Source of the DNA: a virus
IMG/VR virus record: IMGVR_UViG_3300020465_000064
Span: 1-30,199 of that record
Length of the DNA stretch: 30,199 bases
Reading direction: 5' to 3' (one strand)
Within the stretch, counting starts at the first letter, position 1. The number at the start of each line of letters is the position of its first letter. Positions 1 through 6,384 of this stretch are shown here, in pieces. The notes below the pieces were generated by a model. It was not told the DNA's origin and ran no database searches. It was given only the letters and a program-made list of their open reading frames with translations. A program made the position numbers and the translations under genes.

Positions 1-207
1 TGTGAGAACGTCGTATTCGCCTCGTTCGGCGTGGAATGTAGTGATGTCATTGTGGATTGGTACTTTAGGGAAGTTCTTCTTGAGAACTGACTGGCAATAG
101 GGGTCGATTTCAATAAAACGTTTTGTCTTATATCCACCGACTAACTTCTCTGCGGCGTACGAGAATCCTCCTATACCAGCAAAAGCATCCAGTAGTTTAA
201 GAGTCAA
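1..207 (-). CDS. DNA (cytosine-5) methyltransferase, N-terminal part (cut by window edge)
   Basis: Partial gene; only the first 69 codons are in the window. The protein has the C5-methyltransferase AdoMet-binding motif I, DAFAGIGGFSYAAE, at about residues 6-19, then EIDPYCQSVLKKNFP (motif II region) and a VPIHNDI segment, in the order normal for Dcm/HhaI-type enzymes. The family transfers a methyl group from AdoMet to C5 of cytosine in a short DNA target, usually in phages to evade host restriction. The catalytic PCQ motif would lie outside the window. I chose the TTG at 205-207 as start because it puts motif I at the usual distance from the N terminus; no ATG is available. It overlaps the end of the upstream gene and is the last gene seen in the leftward unit that starts at 3511. 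Confidence 0.85.
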   Translation of the reverse strand, partial: MTLKLLDAFAGIGGFSYAAEKLVGGYKTKRFIEIDPYCQSVLKKNFPKVPIHNDITTFHAERGEYDVLT

Positions 208-574
208 GCAACTTGTCCCATAGCTTGCCGTAATTTAATAGAACTGACTTCTGTTCGCCAGTTAGTATTTTTTCTTGATCAAAGTTGTCTTTCGGATTAG
301 CGAGGATGTCTCCTGCATCACCAAATTGAATTCTTTGATTGTCGCAGTAATTTCTCAGTAGATCTATTAAACATTTTTGCATGCACCATTCTTCATATTC
401 AACTTTGTCAAATGGAACTTTAAAAGCATAATTAATCTTGCGATACATTTTTCCACCAGTGTTATAAATCTGTTCTGTTTCTTCTTTTTCTAGGATTTCA
501 ACAGGGGAATTGTTTATGAATTCATCAAACTCTTCTGTTGTGGGAGTTTTTTGGTGGGTGAATTTAGTCGACAT
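197..574 (-). CDS. hypothetical protein, 125 aa
   Basis: Unrecognised soluble protein. It starts MSTKFTHQK and has a charged N-terminal half, an aromatic stretch and a CMQKC pair around residue 64. No membrane segment or known motif is seen. The ATG at 572-574 overlaps the 3' end of the upstream gene by 11 bp, so translation is probably coupled; the reading frame is open further upstream, but using it would bury most of the neighbour. Downstream it overlaps the methyltransferase by 11 bp. Confidence 0.7.
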   Translation of the reverse strand: MSTKFTHQKTPTTEEFDEFINNSPVEILEKEETEQIYNTGGKMYRKINYAFKVPFDKVEYEEWCMQKCLIDLLRNYCDNQRIQFGDAGDILANPKDNFDQEKILTGEQKSVLLNYGKLWDKLLDS

Positions 575-782
575 GATCGTCGGTCTCCTCGATAGTGTGA
601 ATGTTGTAGCCAGTGTTTTCTTCCATCTCAAGTTCATCGTCTTGAGTCATTTGCCAGTCCAGACCTGCTGATCTAGACATGGATTCAGCTTCGATGCGGT
701 CGAAAGCTTCGACTGTCGTGGTATAAGAGATTGTCTTGGAAGCAGTCAATCTCCACGTTTTAAGTTCGTTCATTTCAGTCAT
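564..782 (-). CDS. small acidic protein, 72 aa, related in pattern to 1081..1296
   Basis: The pattern is a beta strand (TWRLTASKTISYTTTVEA), a charged helix (AFDRIEAESMSRSAG), then an acidic tail rich in D and E with a final IHTIEE strand. The same strand, EAxS-type helix, acidic strand layout occurs in 1081..1296, so the two may be diverged paralogues. Small proteins of this type are common in phages; the function is not known to me. The start ATG (780-782) overlaps the 3' end of 775..951 by 8 bp. Confidence 0.7.
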   Translation of the reverse strand: MTEMNELKTWRLTASKTISYTTTVEAFDRIEAESMSRSAGLDWQMTQDDELEMEENTGYNIHTIEETDDHVD

Positions 783-951
783 GTAGTTCTTCTAAGGGAA
801 TAGTGTCTGAAACTTTCTCGAGAACTTCAAAGATCTCGTCTATTTCTTTAACGAGTTCTTCATCGTCATTGCCTTGCATGTATCCTTCCATTACGTAGAG
901 TGATGTGGATATTTGGTCAGCAGTAAGAAGTACGGGATACTTGTCAGTCAT
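775..951 (-). CDS. small acidic hypothetical protein, 58 aa
   Basis: Begins MTDKYPVLLTADQ, continues as an acidic amphipathic helix (DDEELVKEIDEIFEVLEK) and ends LEELHD. It fills what would otherwise be a gap between 782 and 944 and overlaps both neighbours by 8 bp, the pattern seen throughout this operon. Both facts support it as a real gene. Rightward ORFs over the same bases give low-complexity hydrophobic or arginine-rich products and look like shadows. No function recognised. Confidence 0.65.
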   Translation of the reverse strand: MTDKYPVLLTADQISTSLYVMEGYMQGNDDEELVKEIDEIFEVLEKVSDTIPLEELHD

Positions 952-1084
952 GGGAATCAGCTTCAGCTTCGAAGCGGCTTTGAGCTTCCTTGGAACATTG
1001 CTCCTTGGAATACTCAGGGTGCTCTTCCTTTACCTCGTAGTAGTGGTAGGAGAGTCTCTCTTGGTTTTGATCGTTACTCATCAT
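944..1084 (-). CDS. small hypothetical protein, 46 aa
   Basis: Very hydrophilic and helical, with tyrosines near the N terminus (LSYHYYEVKEEHPEY) and an E/A/D-rich C terminus. The start is the first of two adjacent ATG codons (1082-1084), which forms an ATGA overlap with the stop of the upstream gene. Its 3' end overlaps the next start by 8 bp. These junctions and the lack of any other plausible gene here are the support. Function unknown. Confidence 0.6.
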   Translation of the reverse strand: MMSNDQNQERLSYHYYEVKEEHPEYSKEQCSKEAQSRFEAEADSHD

Positions 1085-1296
1085 GTGTACGATGCAGCGT
1101 CGTGTTCAGAGTTGTAAGATTCATCTCCGTCAGGATCCTCGATACTATCTATACCGAGACAGTTGCTGGTTGAATCAACACGGTCGAGATCTTCGAACTC
1201 TGACTCATGCATTTCTTCAACATCTTCAATACTGTCAGCCTTAACATGAACGGTGTAGGTGGTCTTCTCTGAAAGAGTGACGTGAAAGGTTGGCAT
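1081..1296 (-). CDS. small acidic protein, 71 aa, related in pattern to 564..782
   Basis: It has an N-terminal strand (FHVTLSEKTTYTVHVKADS), a helix (IEDVEEMHESEFEDL) and an acidic tail. This is the same layout as 564..782 three genes downstream, so I suspect an old duplication. Strongly acidic, no cysteine cluster, no membrane segment. It is joined to both neighbours by overlaps (ATGA downstream, start and stop sharing a base upstream). Function unknown. Confidence 0.7.
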   Translation of the reverse strand: MPTFHVTLSEKTTYTVHVKADSIEDVEEMHESEFEDLDRVDSTSNCLGIDSIEDPDGDESYNSEHDAASYT

Positions 1297-1523
1297 TAGT
1301 TTTCCTCCTTTTGAGTGGTTACATTCTCAATTAGTTGATCCCATAGCTCTTCGTCATGTCTATCAACTTCTTCTTTCAACTCAATATCTGATAACGAGTC
1401 AACATAATTTGTCATATATTCATGTGCGTATTGTTCCAACACTTTGAAATCCATACCATCAATAACTAACACACAATATTGTGAAATTAGTTCATCTTTT
1501 TGTTTATTAGTGAGATCAATCAT
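1296..1523 (-). CDS. small acidic helical protein, 75 aa
   Basis: An all-helical, acidic protein (YCVLVIDGMDFKVLEQYAHEYM then LSDIELKEEVDRHDEELWDQLIENV). Short acidic proteins of this style recur in cyanophage genomes, but I cannot name a role. Two in-frame ATG codons are close together; I chose the one at 1521-1523 because it forms an ATGA overlap with the upstream stop. The other would add MQ. Confidence 0.7.
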   Translation of the reverse strand: MIDLTNKQKDELISQYCVLVIDGMDFKVLEQYAHEYMTNYVDSLSDIELKEEVDRHDEELWDQLIENVTTQKEEN

Positions 1524-1678
1524 TTGCATTTAATCCCCAAGATGGTAAGAATTTCGTCATAGACTTGTTTACCTGATGAGCTCATGCGGTCATAATCCCA
1601 TCCCAAGTCACAGATCTTTTCGATGATTTGCTCAAATTGTTTTTGAGTAATTTTTTTAGTAATGGTTTCAGTGGTCAT
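1520..1678 (-). CDS. hypothetical protein, 52 aa
   Basis: A small basic-to-neutral helical protein starting MTTETITKKITQKQ and ending ILGIKCK. The ATG at 1676-1678 lies inside the last codons of the upstream gene (11-bp overlap), matching junctions elsewhere in this operon. A longer reading with eight more residues is possible but would increase the overlap. No motif recognised. Confidence 0.6.
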   Translation of the reverse strand: MTTETITKKITQKQFEQIIEKICDLGWDYDRMSSSGKQVYDEILTILGIKCK

Positions 1679-1895
1679 GTTCGTAAGTGTCGTGAGGTCC
1701 ATCCAATTCTTGCTTCAGCTCATTGAGCAGAATTCCTTTAGTAAATGGACAGTTTGGAGTGGGGTCAAGGATGCCAGTCATTCTTGCTGATAAAGCATGT
1801 AGAATTTCTTGTTCTGTAGGAAAATCTTCGTTGTCTGTATCGACTGAAAATCCTAACCAGAAGGCATGATTGAATTTTTTAGTGAATTTAGTCAT
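1668..1895 (-). CDS. hypothetical protein, 75 aa
   Basis: An N-terminal strand segment FNHAFWLGFSVDTDNED, a helix EQEILHALSARMTGILD, and a charged histidine-rich end (HDTYEHDH). The strand-helix layout resembles a recurrent small phage protein type. No catalytic motif is visible. It overlaps both neighbours (8 bp upstream, 11 bp downstream). Confidence 0.65.
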   Translation of the reverse strand: MTKFTKKFNHAFWLGFSVDTDNEDFPTEQEILHALSARMTGILDPTPNCPFTKGILLNELKQELDGPHDTYEHDH

Positions 1896-2079
1896 CTGTA
1901 AAAGTGCATTGGATCTTGTACCTGTCTAAATCGTCGTGGGCTTTTTCTAAAACCCATCCATAATCTTCCATCAATTCATCGGGAGGAATTTGATCGTAAT
2001 TAGAACAGATGGAGTCATCGCCCATGTACTGTAAAATTTCACATCGATGAATGATTTTGTCTCTAGTTTTTGAATCCAT
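1888..2079 (-). CDS. hypothetical protein, 63 aa
   Basis: A hydrophilic helical protein with two cysteines in the first half (IIHRCEILQYMGDDSIC) and an acidic middle (PPDELMEDYGWVLEKAHDDLD). It starts at an ATG that shares one base with the upstream stop (TAATG). No known domain is recognised. Confidence 0.65.
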   Translation of the reverse strand: MDSKTRDKIIHRCEILQYMGDDSICSNYDQIPPDELMEDYGWVLEKAHDDLDRYKIQCTFTDD

Positions 2080-2426
2080 TAGAAGCCCCTCCCTGTTTGT
2101 GGATAACCACTTTCTCTTTTCTTTTCAAGAAATTTAGTGACATAAGTAATAGTTTCAGAAATAGTATCTAAGGTTGCAATTATCTTGGATTTCCCTGTGT
2201 ATGGATTATCTAATTGAATATGAAATTGATTCACATTGCACGTCATTAAATCATTTGTGAAACTATTTGGAATGAAAATAATAATCACTTTATTTGAACC
2301 ATATTCATAGCCAACAGAGGCACATAAATTATTGCTCCAACTGTAATCAGACCAGTCAGATCCTAATGTCTTAACAAGTTCATCTAGATAAGGTTGAGCA
2401 ATGGTTGGGTTATGGTGTTTATTCAT
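2079..2426 (-). CDS. hypothetical protein, 115 aa
   Basis: Probably a small alpha/beta protein: a helix (AQPYLDELVKTLG), strands around SVGYEYGSNKVIIIFIPN and NQFHIQLDNP, then a C-terminal helix and a basic tail (EKKRESG). The short hydrophobic IIIFIPN is too short for a membrane span. It is coupled to the upstream gene by an ATGA overlap. Function unknown. Confidence 0.65.
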   Translation of the reverse strand: MNKHHNPTIAQPYLDELVKTLGSDWSDYSWSNNLCASVGYEYGSNKVIIIFIPNSFTNDLMTCNVNQFHIQLDNPYTGKSKIIATLDTISETITYVTKFLEKKRESGYPQTGRGF

Positions 2427-2647
2427 GATCCCTCCGCAGTTTGAATAGCCGCAATTTGAATAGCTAAGTCAGCAGCAAATTGTTCTGCTTCTGACACTCT
2501 TCTGAATTGAGTAGTGAGTTCCTCTAGCGTTTCGTAGAGGGTATATTCTTGGCAGGGGTCGATGTTGCCCCAAACGAACTTTTCAACGCCAGCAAGGAAA
2601 TCGCTGACGGTTACGTTCGCTGAATAATCGTTAGTGCAACCTTCCAT
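2423..2647 (-). CDS. hypothetical protein, 74 aa
   Basis: A mostly helical acidic protein; the C-terminal half is a clear amphipathic helix (VSEAEQFAADLAIQIAAIQ). It ends in an ATGA overlap with the next gene and starts 2 bp after the upstream stop. No domain recognised. Confidence 0.65.
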   Translation of the reverse strand: MEGCTNDYSANVTVSDFLAGVEKFVWGNIDPCQEYTLYETLEELTTQFRRVSEAEQFAADLAIQIAAIQTAEGS

Positions 2648-2649
2648 AA

Positions 2650-2814
2650 TTACTTAGTAGCGAATTGAGAATCTTTAATTTGATCCATGATTTCTTCCAG
2701 AGATTGAACAAACTCTGGGTGAATTATGTGATCAGGTAGGAAAGCATAATTCCTAATCAAAGTCATAAGGTGAACTGTTTGCTTGCTTTCTAAATCGAGT
2801 TTGACTGGTTTCAT
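2650..2814 (-). CDS. hypothetical protein, 54 aa
   Basis: A short helical protein starting MKPVKLDLESKQ. I placed the start at the ATG at 2812-2814, 4 nt beyond the upstream stop, because the longer reading would run into the GP88-like gene. A hydrophobic middle (YAFLPDHIIHPEFV) is followed by an acidic helix. Function unknown. Confidence 0.6.
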   Translation of the reverse strand: MKPVKLDLESKQTVHLMTLIRNYAFLPDHIIHPEFVQSLEEIMDQIKDSQFATK

Positions 2815-2818
2815 TGTT

Positions 2819-3511
2819 TTAATGATCAATAAGGGCAAAGTTAAGATCTTGTTCACCGAAGGCGAGTGAGTCATTCACATCAACTGGTAAACCTAATTTG
2901 TCTGCTTCTGCTTGGTCTTTGACGACTCGAGCAGAGCGTGGAAAATCTGTGGAGTTAATCATATAGTCAAAGCGACCACCCCAACTAGCGTTGAGCCTGA
3001 AATTGTCAGGTAATTTGACATCTTTAAAGAGAGGAAGATTTTTCGTATAGGCGTAGTGGATCAAGTTGGATAATTCTTTAGCAAGAATAAAAACTGCATC
3101 TCTGTATTTAGGGAGGTAGAAATCTCCCGAGACATGCCATCTAAATAGATTGGCTTTCTTGAGCAGGCTTTTGTAATTGCACTCAAGGGAGAGAAGCATC
3201 AGGTCGACTATCTCATGGGTAGTGAGTCCGTCGATGATTGCTTTGTTGTGAGCACGAGCTTTACGAGTGTTGGCATAGACCACCTCGCCTTTACCTGCGT
3301 AGCAGATGTATTCGTTTTTGTCTCCTTTGACAAGCTTGACCTTGCCGTCTGAATCAACGACAGCCATTGCCCAGCACTTATCAGCACCAGGACAGCTTTT
3401 ACCAGCTGGAAGACTGAAATTAATAACATAAAGACCTTGCTGTTGAAGAGTCTTTTTAAATTTCATATTGGGTGGGCTGAATTTAAGAAACCCCGGCCCG
3501 AGCAATTTCAT
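2819..3511 (-). CDS. GP88-like phage protein, 230 aa
   Basis: It resembles the phage 'gene product 88' family by the pattern FSLPAGKSCPGADKC (Cys40 and Cys46), a further IC-YAGKG element (Cys70), and FRWHVSGDFYLPKY around residues 123-136 in a mostly helical frame. I recall this arrangement from actinophage and other phage GP88 proteins. Its biochemical role is not established; the spaced cysteines suggest metal binding, which is inference. It is the first gene of the leftward unit ending at the methyltransferase. Its ATG lies just downstream of a copy of the leftward leader element (3515-3538). No Shine-Dalgarno sequence precedes it. Confidence 0.65.
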   Translation of the reverse strand: MKLLGPGFLKFSPPNMKFKKTLQQQGLYVINFSLPAGKSCPGADKCWAMAVVDSDGKVKLVKGDKNEYICYAGKGEVVYANTRKARAHNKAIIDGLTTHEIVDLMLLSLECNYKSLLKKANLFRWHVSGDFYLPKYRDAVFILAKELSNLIHYAYTKNLPLFKDVKLPDNFRLNASWGGRFDYMINSTDFPRSARVVKDQAEADKLGLPVDVNDSLAFGEQDLNFALIDH

Positions 3512-3514
3512 ATT

Positions 3515-3538
3515 TTTGCACGGTTGATAAAGGACACC
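3515..3538 (-). promoter_or_regulatory. leftward leader element, copy 1
   Basis: Minus-strand reading GGTGTCC then TTTATCAACCGTGCAAA, followed by two more bases and the ATG of the GP88-like gene. One of 15 copies that head leftward units; probably the promoter of the 3511-to-1 operon. It is preceded by a T-tract and hairpin (3541-3560) although no leftward gene lies upstream. Confidence 0.75.
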
Positions 3539-3540
3539 AC

Positions 3541-3560
3541 AAAAATTCTCTACAGTAGAG
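3541..3560 (-). terminator. hairpin plus T-tract upstream of leader copy 1
   Basis: CTCTACTGTAGAG on the minus strand is a perfect 5-bp stem with a 3-nt loop (3548-3560), followed by AA and TTTTT. It has terminator shape but sits in a divergent gap, so its job is either to stop stray leftward RNA or as part of the leader element itself. The stem is short. Confidence 0.45.
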
Positions 3561-3577
3561 TTGACGATTTAGTTGTT

Positions 3578-4036
3578 ATGACAGAAGCACCAACAACAGG
3601 CACTGCTACTAAAGATGACAAGGCTAAAAAGCCTAAAGGTCCTCTCGGTAAATTGCGTGAAGCAATAGACGATCAAGAGGAACAAGTAGCCATATTGGGT
3701 ACATTTGTCAGACTTGGGGTAGTCGTATGGGCCGGATTCATCATTTCTTTGAACTACTTGACTATCCCAGGACTAGGTAAGCAAGAACCTCGCGATATAA
3801 CTTTCGTCGCCAGTATTTTTACCGGAGCTCTAGCTTCCTTCGGCTTGGATACAGCTAAAAAGAGAGGTGATGGAACTTATAAAGCTAATGGAGATGATAA
3901 GCCTATGACTAAGAGTGACATTGAAAAGATGCTTCTCAACGCAGGTAACGTTCAAACAATTCGAGTTGAGAACGGATTAAAGATTTTACCAACAGATGGA
4001 GTTAAAGTAATCGATAAGTCACAACCTAAGACATGA
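3578..4036 (+). CDS. membrane protein, two predicted spans, 152 aa (holin-like candidate)
   Basis: A hydrophilic Thr/Lys-rich N terminus is followed by two hydrophobic segments, about residues 41-65 (LGTFVRLGVVVWAGFIISL) and 77-95 (FVASIFTGALASFGL), and a soluble C-terminal domain. The ATG at 3578 is the first start after the divergent promoter region; the open frame extends further upstream through the leader element and GP88 start, which is implausible. It leads a rightward group of five small genes with membrane or coiled-coil character, the usual look of a holin or lysis region, but no endolysin is present, so this is a guess. Confidence 0.7.
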   Translation: MTEAPTTGTATKDDKAKKPKGPLGKLREAIDDQEEQVAILGTFVRLGVVVWAGFIISLNYLTIPGLGKQEPRDITFVASIFTGALASFGLDTAKKRGDGTYKANGDDKPMTKSDIEKMLLNAGNVQTIRVENGLKILPTDGVKVIDKSQPKT

Positions 4037-4239
4037 CTGAACCGTTAACTCTAGATGCGTCTCAGGAGACGCGCTTAGTTGTTCATGATTTAAAAATCGA
4101 AAGATTAGAAGAGAAGCAAGAGGAGTTACGTGAGAGATTAAAGGTTGTAGAGAAGTGGGTCATCGGAGCCGCAGCAGTATTGGCAGCTGGGGTTACTTTG
4201 ATAGGCTTTGCTACTAACATCTCGAAGGCATACCTCTAA
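4033..4239 (+). CDS. small coiled-coil protein with C-terminal membrane anchor, 68 aa
   Basis: Residues about 15-42 form a coiled coil (LVVHDLKIERLEEKQEELRE and onward), followed by one hydrophobic span (VIGAAAVLAAGVTLIGFA). This topology is that of XhlA/hemolysin-type phage proteins and of many small phage holin accessories; sequence similarity is not proven. Its ATG overlaps the stop of the upstream gene (ATGA). Confidence 0.7.
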   Translation: MTEPLTLDASQETRLVVHDLKIERLEEKQEELRERLKVVEKWVIGAAAVLAAGVTLIGFATNISKAYL

Positions 4240-4439
4240 TGGACGGAGCAGTTCAAGCCTGGAATAGTATGAGCTATGTTGATGGCTTTTTCTTTACTGT
4301 TTGGCTAGTCGGTATTTACTATTTGAAGTGTAAATTAGATAATCACTTCACTAGTAAGAGAAAGAACTGGTGGTCTAACAATTTCAAGAACACTATCAAG
4401 GAAGCTATTCGTGAATACAACGAAGAGCAATCATCCTAA
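4239..4439 (+). CDS. small membrane protein, 66 aa
   Basis: One N-terminal hydrophobic span (about residues 12-30, YVDGFFFTVWLVGIYYL) and a basic then acidic cytoplasmic-type tail (KRKNWWSNNFKNTIKEAIRE). The start shares a base with the upstream stop (TAATG). Probably part of the same membrane-associated group as its neighbours; no specific family recognised. Confidence 0.65.
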   Translation: MDGAVQAWNSMSYVDGFFFTVWLVGIYYLKCKLDNHFTSKRKNWWSNNFKNTIKEAIREYNEEQSS

Positions 4440-4542
4440 GAATCCGCCTTGCCAATGTTCTCATTGCTTGGAGCTGATTAAGCAACAAGACAGAATGGAG
4501 CAATGGCATAAGGATAGATTCACAATTAAACTCGCTTCTTAA
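4411..4542 (+). CDS. possible small Cys-rich protein, 43 aa, GTG start
   Basis: A GTG at 4411 opens a 43-codon frame that overlaps the end of the membrane protein gene and ends 2 nt before the next ATG, so it fills the only gap in the cluster. The product has a CQCSHC cluster near the middle and a basic C terminus. Tight fit and residue make-up favour a real gene, possibly a small zinc-binding protein, but the GTG start and 29-bp overlap make it uncertain. Confidence 0.45.
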   Translation: MNTTKSNHPKNPPCQCSHCLELIKQQDRMEQWHKDRFTIKLAS

Positions 4543-4544
4543 CA

Positions 4545-4748
4545 ATGACAACTGAACCTGAACATAAACTGATTACTCGTGAAGAGTACATTGCTGATAT
4601 CAAGGCAAGATGGTCACTCTTTGTTAAGGAGTGGAATGCGTTTGTCGAAGATGTTAAAAAGCTAATAGCTTTCCTACAACCTTATGTGACTAAGGCTATT
4701 GATACCGTTAAAGGTTGGATTACTAAACTAAAAACTAAAAAGGATTAG
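4545..4748 (+). CDS. small amphipathic helical protein, 67 aa
   Basis: An all-helical protein rich in Lys and Trp (YIADIKARWSLFVKEWNAF then VKKLIAFLQPYVTKAIDTVK), with no clear membrane span but strong amphipathic character, so it may lie on a membrane. It is last in the rightward cluster. Its stop overlaps the stop of the PsbN-like gene on the other strand by 4 bp. Confidence 0.65.
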   Translation: MTTEPEHKLITREEYIADIKARWSLFVKEWNAFVEDVKKLIAFLQPYVTKAIDTVKGWITKLKTKKD

Positions 4749-4912
4749 TTCTTTTTTAAATTGCTATGACCATGAGCTATCCCCAGCTCGTGCATTTTTG
4801 AGTGTTCTGAAATAGGATCTCTTAATTCTTCTTTACCTGGTCCTATAGTTAAATACATTCCCCATCCAAGAAGAAAGAAGAGTAGTCCAACGATGATGTA
4901 AACAAGAATCAT
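4745..4912 (-). CDS. psbN: PsbN-like protein, 55 aa
   Basis: One N-terminal membrane span (residues about 3-23, VYIIVGLLFFLLGWGMYL) followed by the PsbN signature: LTIGPGKEELRDPISEH here against the cyanobacterial TAFGPPSKELRDPFEEH pattern. Cyanobacterial PsbN is about 43 residues; this one has about 12 extra, His-rich C-terminal residues. PsbN is a thylakoid protein needed for photosystem II assembly and repair after photoinhibition rather than a stable subunit. A phage copy would fit keeping PSII working during infection. It is the last gene of the leftward unit from 7579 and starts in an ATGA overlap with 4909..5133. Read directly from the sequence because it is under 60 codons. Confidence 0.85.
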   Translation of the reverse strand: MILVYIIVGLLFFLLGWGMYLTIGPGKEELRDPISEHSKMHELGIAHGHSNLKKN

Positions 4913-5133
4913 TTCTTTAGTTGTTTATGTAATTCTGTTATACATCTTTGCTGTTGTCTTAATTCTTCTGGGTAATCGTCGCCAAGTTCACATCCTTCTT
5001 TTTCAGGTCTGTACTTACAGCTCCACATAAAAGGCTCAACCCTACTGTAGTAATAATCAATCCATTTCTCTGCCGAATCTAAGACAGAAAGAATGGTTTT
5101 TTCTTGCTGGTCAGTAAGGTTGAGTGTTGCCAT
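4909..5133 (-). CDS. hypothetical protein, 74 aa
   Basis: A small helical protein with a central aromatic and Cys-containing stretch (WIDYYYSRVEPFMWSCKYRP) and a basic coiled C terminus. No known domain. It is coupled to both neighbours by overlapping stop/start codons, so it is expressed with the PsbN-like gene. Confidence 0.65.
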   Translation of the reverse strand: MATLNLTDQQEKTILSVLDSAEKWIDYYYSRVEPFMWSCKYRPEKEGCELGDDYPEELRQQQRCITELHKQLKK

Positions 5134-5330
5134 TAGCCCATCAGTAAGTGTTCTGAATTGAAGTGTGATACACCTCTTTTAGGAGGATAGCGATGTTCGT
5201 GGTTCTTCAACTGATTCAGAACTTCCTGACCAGTGGATTGTAGTAAAGGCTCATTAGCCAAGTGTTCAAAGAGAGAGAGAAGTTTTCTTCTATGAGAAGA
5301 CATAGAGTCGTATTCTGCAGCTGAAGTCAT
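5133..5330 (-). CDS. hypothetical protein, 65 aa
   Basis: A basic, His-rich helical protein (SSHRRKLLSLFEHLANEPLL). It starts 9 nt after the DUF932 gene and its stop overlaps the next start (TAATG). Nothing further can be assigned. Confidence 0.6.
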   Translation of the reverse strand: MTSAAEYDSMSSHRRKLLSLFEHLANEPLLQSTGQEVLNQLKNHEHRYPPKRGVSHFNSEHLLMG

Positions 5331-5339
5331 CGTAGATTC

Positions 5340-6374
5340 CTAGGCTAGGGTTAATAATCCTTCAAGTTCATGTCTGACTAGACTGATCTCCTTTGATCTT
5401 ATTCCATTTAGATTGGACATGAGAGCCTTCTCTCTGTTAGTGCTGTGAAGGCAGGCGTGGGAATGGTATTGAGTGAATGTATTCATTACCTTCCATAGGT
5501 TATTCTGCCTATCGTTTTGTTCAGCACCTATTAAAGTTTCTTCAAATATCTTTGTTAAAGATTGCCTTTTATTGTTACGTTTCTTTTCTTTTGTTTCAGG
5601 ATCGTACTTGTCTGGAGAGAACTTCTTAATAACATTCATTGCTACATCATTGGATATAGGAGTGGAGATCATTTTGTCTTTCATAGTTGCATAGCAATGA
5701 GCTTCTCTAAGTGTTTCAGATAAGATGTCGATGACTAAATCTGAATCAAAGGCTCCTCGATGATGCAACTTACGAGTGTATTGATTCATCCTTCTGGACA
5801 TTCCATTAGTGCAAATGCATTCAACGCTTAAGAGATTAATAGTAGGAGCACCAACTTTACCGTAAGTATCAGTAACTACTAACCATTGGTCAGTTCTTTG
5901 CTCTTTCGGAATGTAGTTAGGACTGCTAGGTGAACTGATTCCCATTCCAATATCTTCTCCTGCATATAGCTTCCCATTGTTGTCGGTTAGCTTGCTGGCC
6001 ATGTAAATTGATTTTCCATGATCAAATGAACCAAATACATCCATTGATATTTCTTTGGGACATTGATCGATGAAGTATTGGAAAGTTTTGATGTGATCAA
6101 TAGGTTGGATGGGAACCCTCGAGCCGAACATTCCTAAAACAGAAGATACATCTTGTCTGTCTGATCGATGCCAAAAGTTGTACTTATCATGTTTGTTACC
6201 TAGATGATCAATATAAGGACGTACTTCGACTTCGAAGTTGCAATCCATCATTGCTAAGATTTCTTCTGGTGTTTGCCAGTCTTGAACAGCACCAGCTGAT
6301 CCTCTGAAGATCTTGATGTCTTCTTTGTTTAGTTTTGAGTTCATGATGTTTTTTCTTTGACCGAATGTGTTCAT
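5340..6374 (-). CDS. DUF932 family phage/plasmid-like protein, 344 aa
   Basis: It shows the DUF932 pattern of phage and plasmid proteins: SVLGMFGSRVPIQPIDHIKTF near residue 75, a segment with FGSFDHGKSIYMASKL, then WLVVTDTYGKVGAPTINLLS, the CICTNGMSRRM motif and RKLHHRGAF. The family is widespread on phages and plasmids; its biochemical role is unknown, though a DNA-processing role is often suspected. It is the largest gene of the leftward unit from 7579. The start may be the first ATG (MNTFGQ) or ten codons in (MNSKLN). Confidence 0.7.
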   Translation of the reverse strand: MNTFGQRKNIMNSKLNKEDIKIFRGSAGAVQDWQTPEEILAMMDCNFEVEVRPYIDHLGNKHDKYNFWHRSDRQDVSSVLGMFGSRVPIQPIDHIKTFQYFIDQCPKEISMDVFGSFDHGKSIYMASKLTDNNGKLYAGEDIGMGISSPSSPNYIPKEQRTDQWLVVTDTYGKVGAPTINLLSVECICTNGMSRRMNQYTRKLHHRGAFDSDLVIDILSETLREAHCYATMKDKMISTPISNDVAMNVIKKFSPDKYDPETKEKKRNNKRQSLTKIFEETLIGAEQNDRQNNLWKVMNTFTQYHSHACLHSTNREKALMSNLNGIRSKEISLVRHELEGLLTLA

Positions 6375-6384
6375 GGTGAGAGAG

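Noticed and set aside
905-1173. Two rightward ORFs (70 and 86 aa) opposite the small leftward genes
   Set aside because: Their products are low-quality hydrophobic or Arg/Ser-rich strings, and the leftward frames have exact stop/start couplings on both sides.
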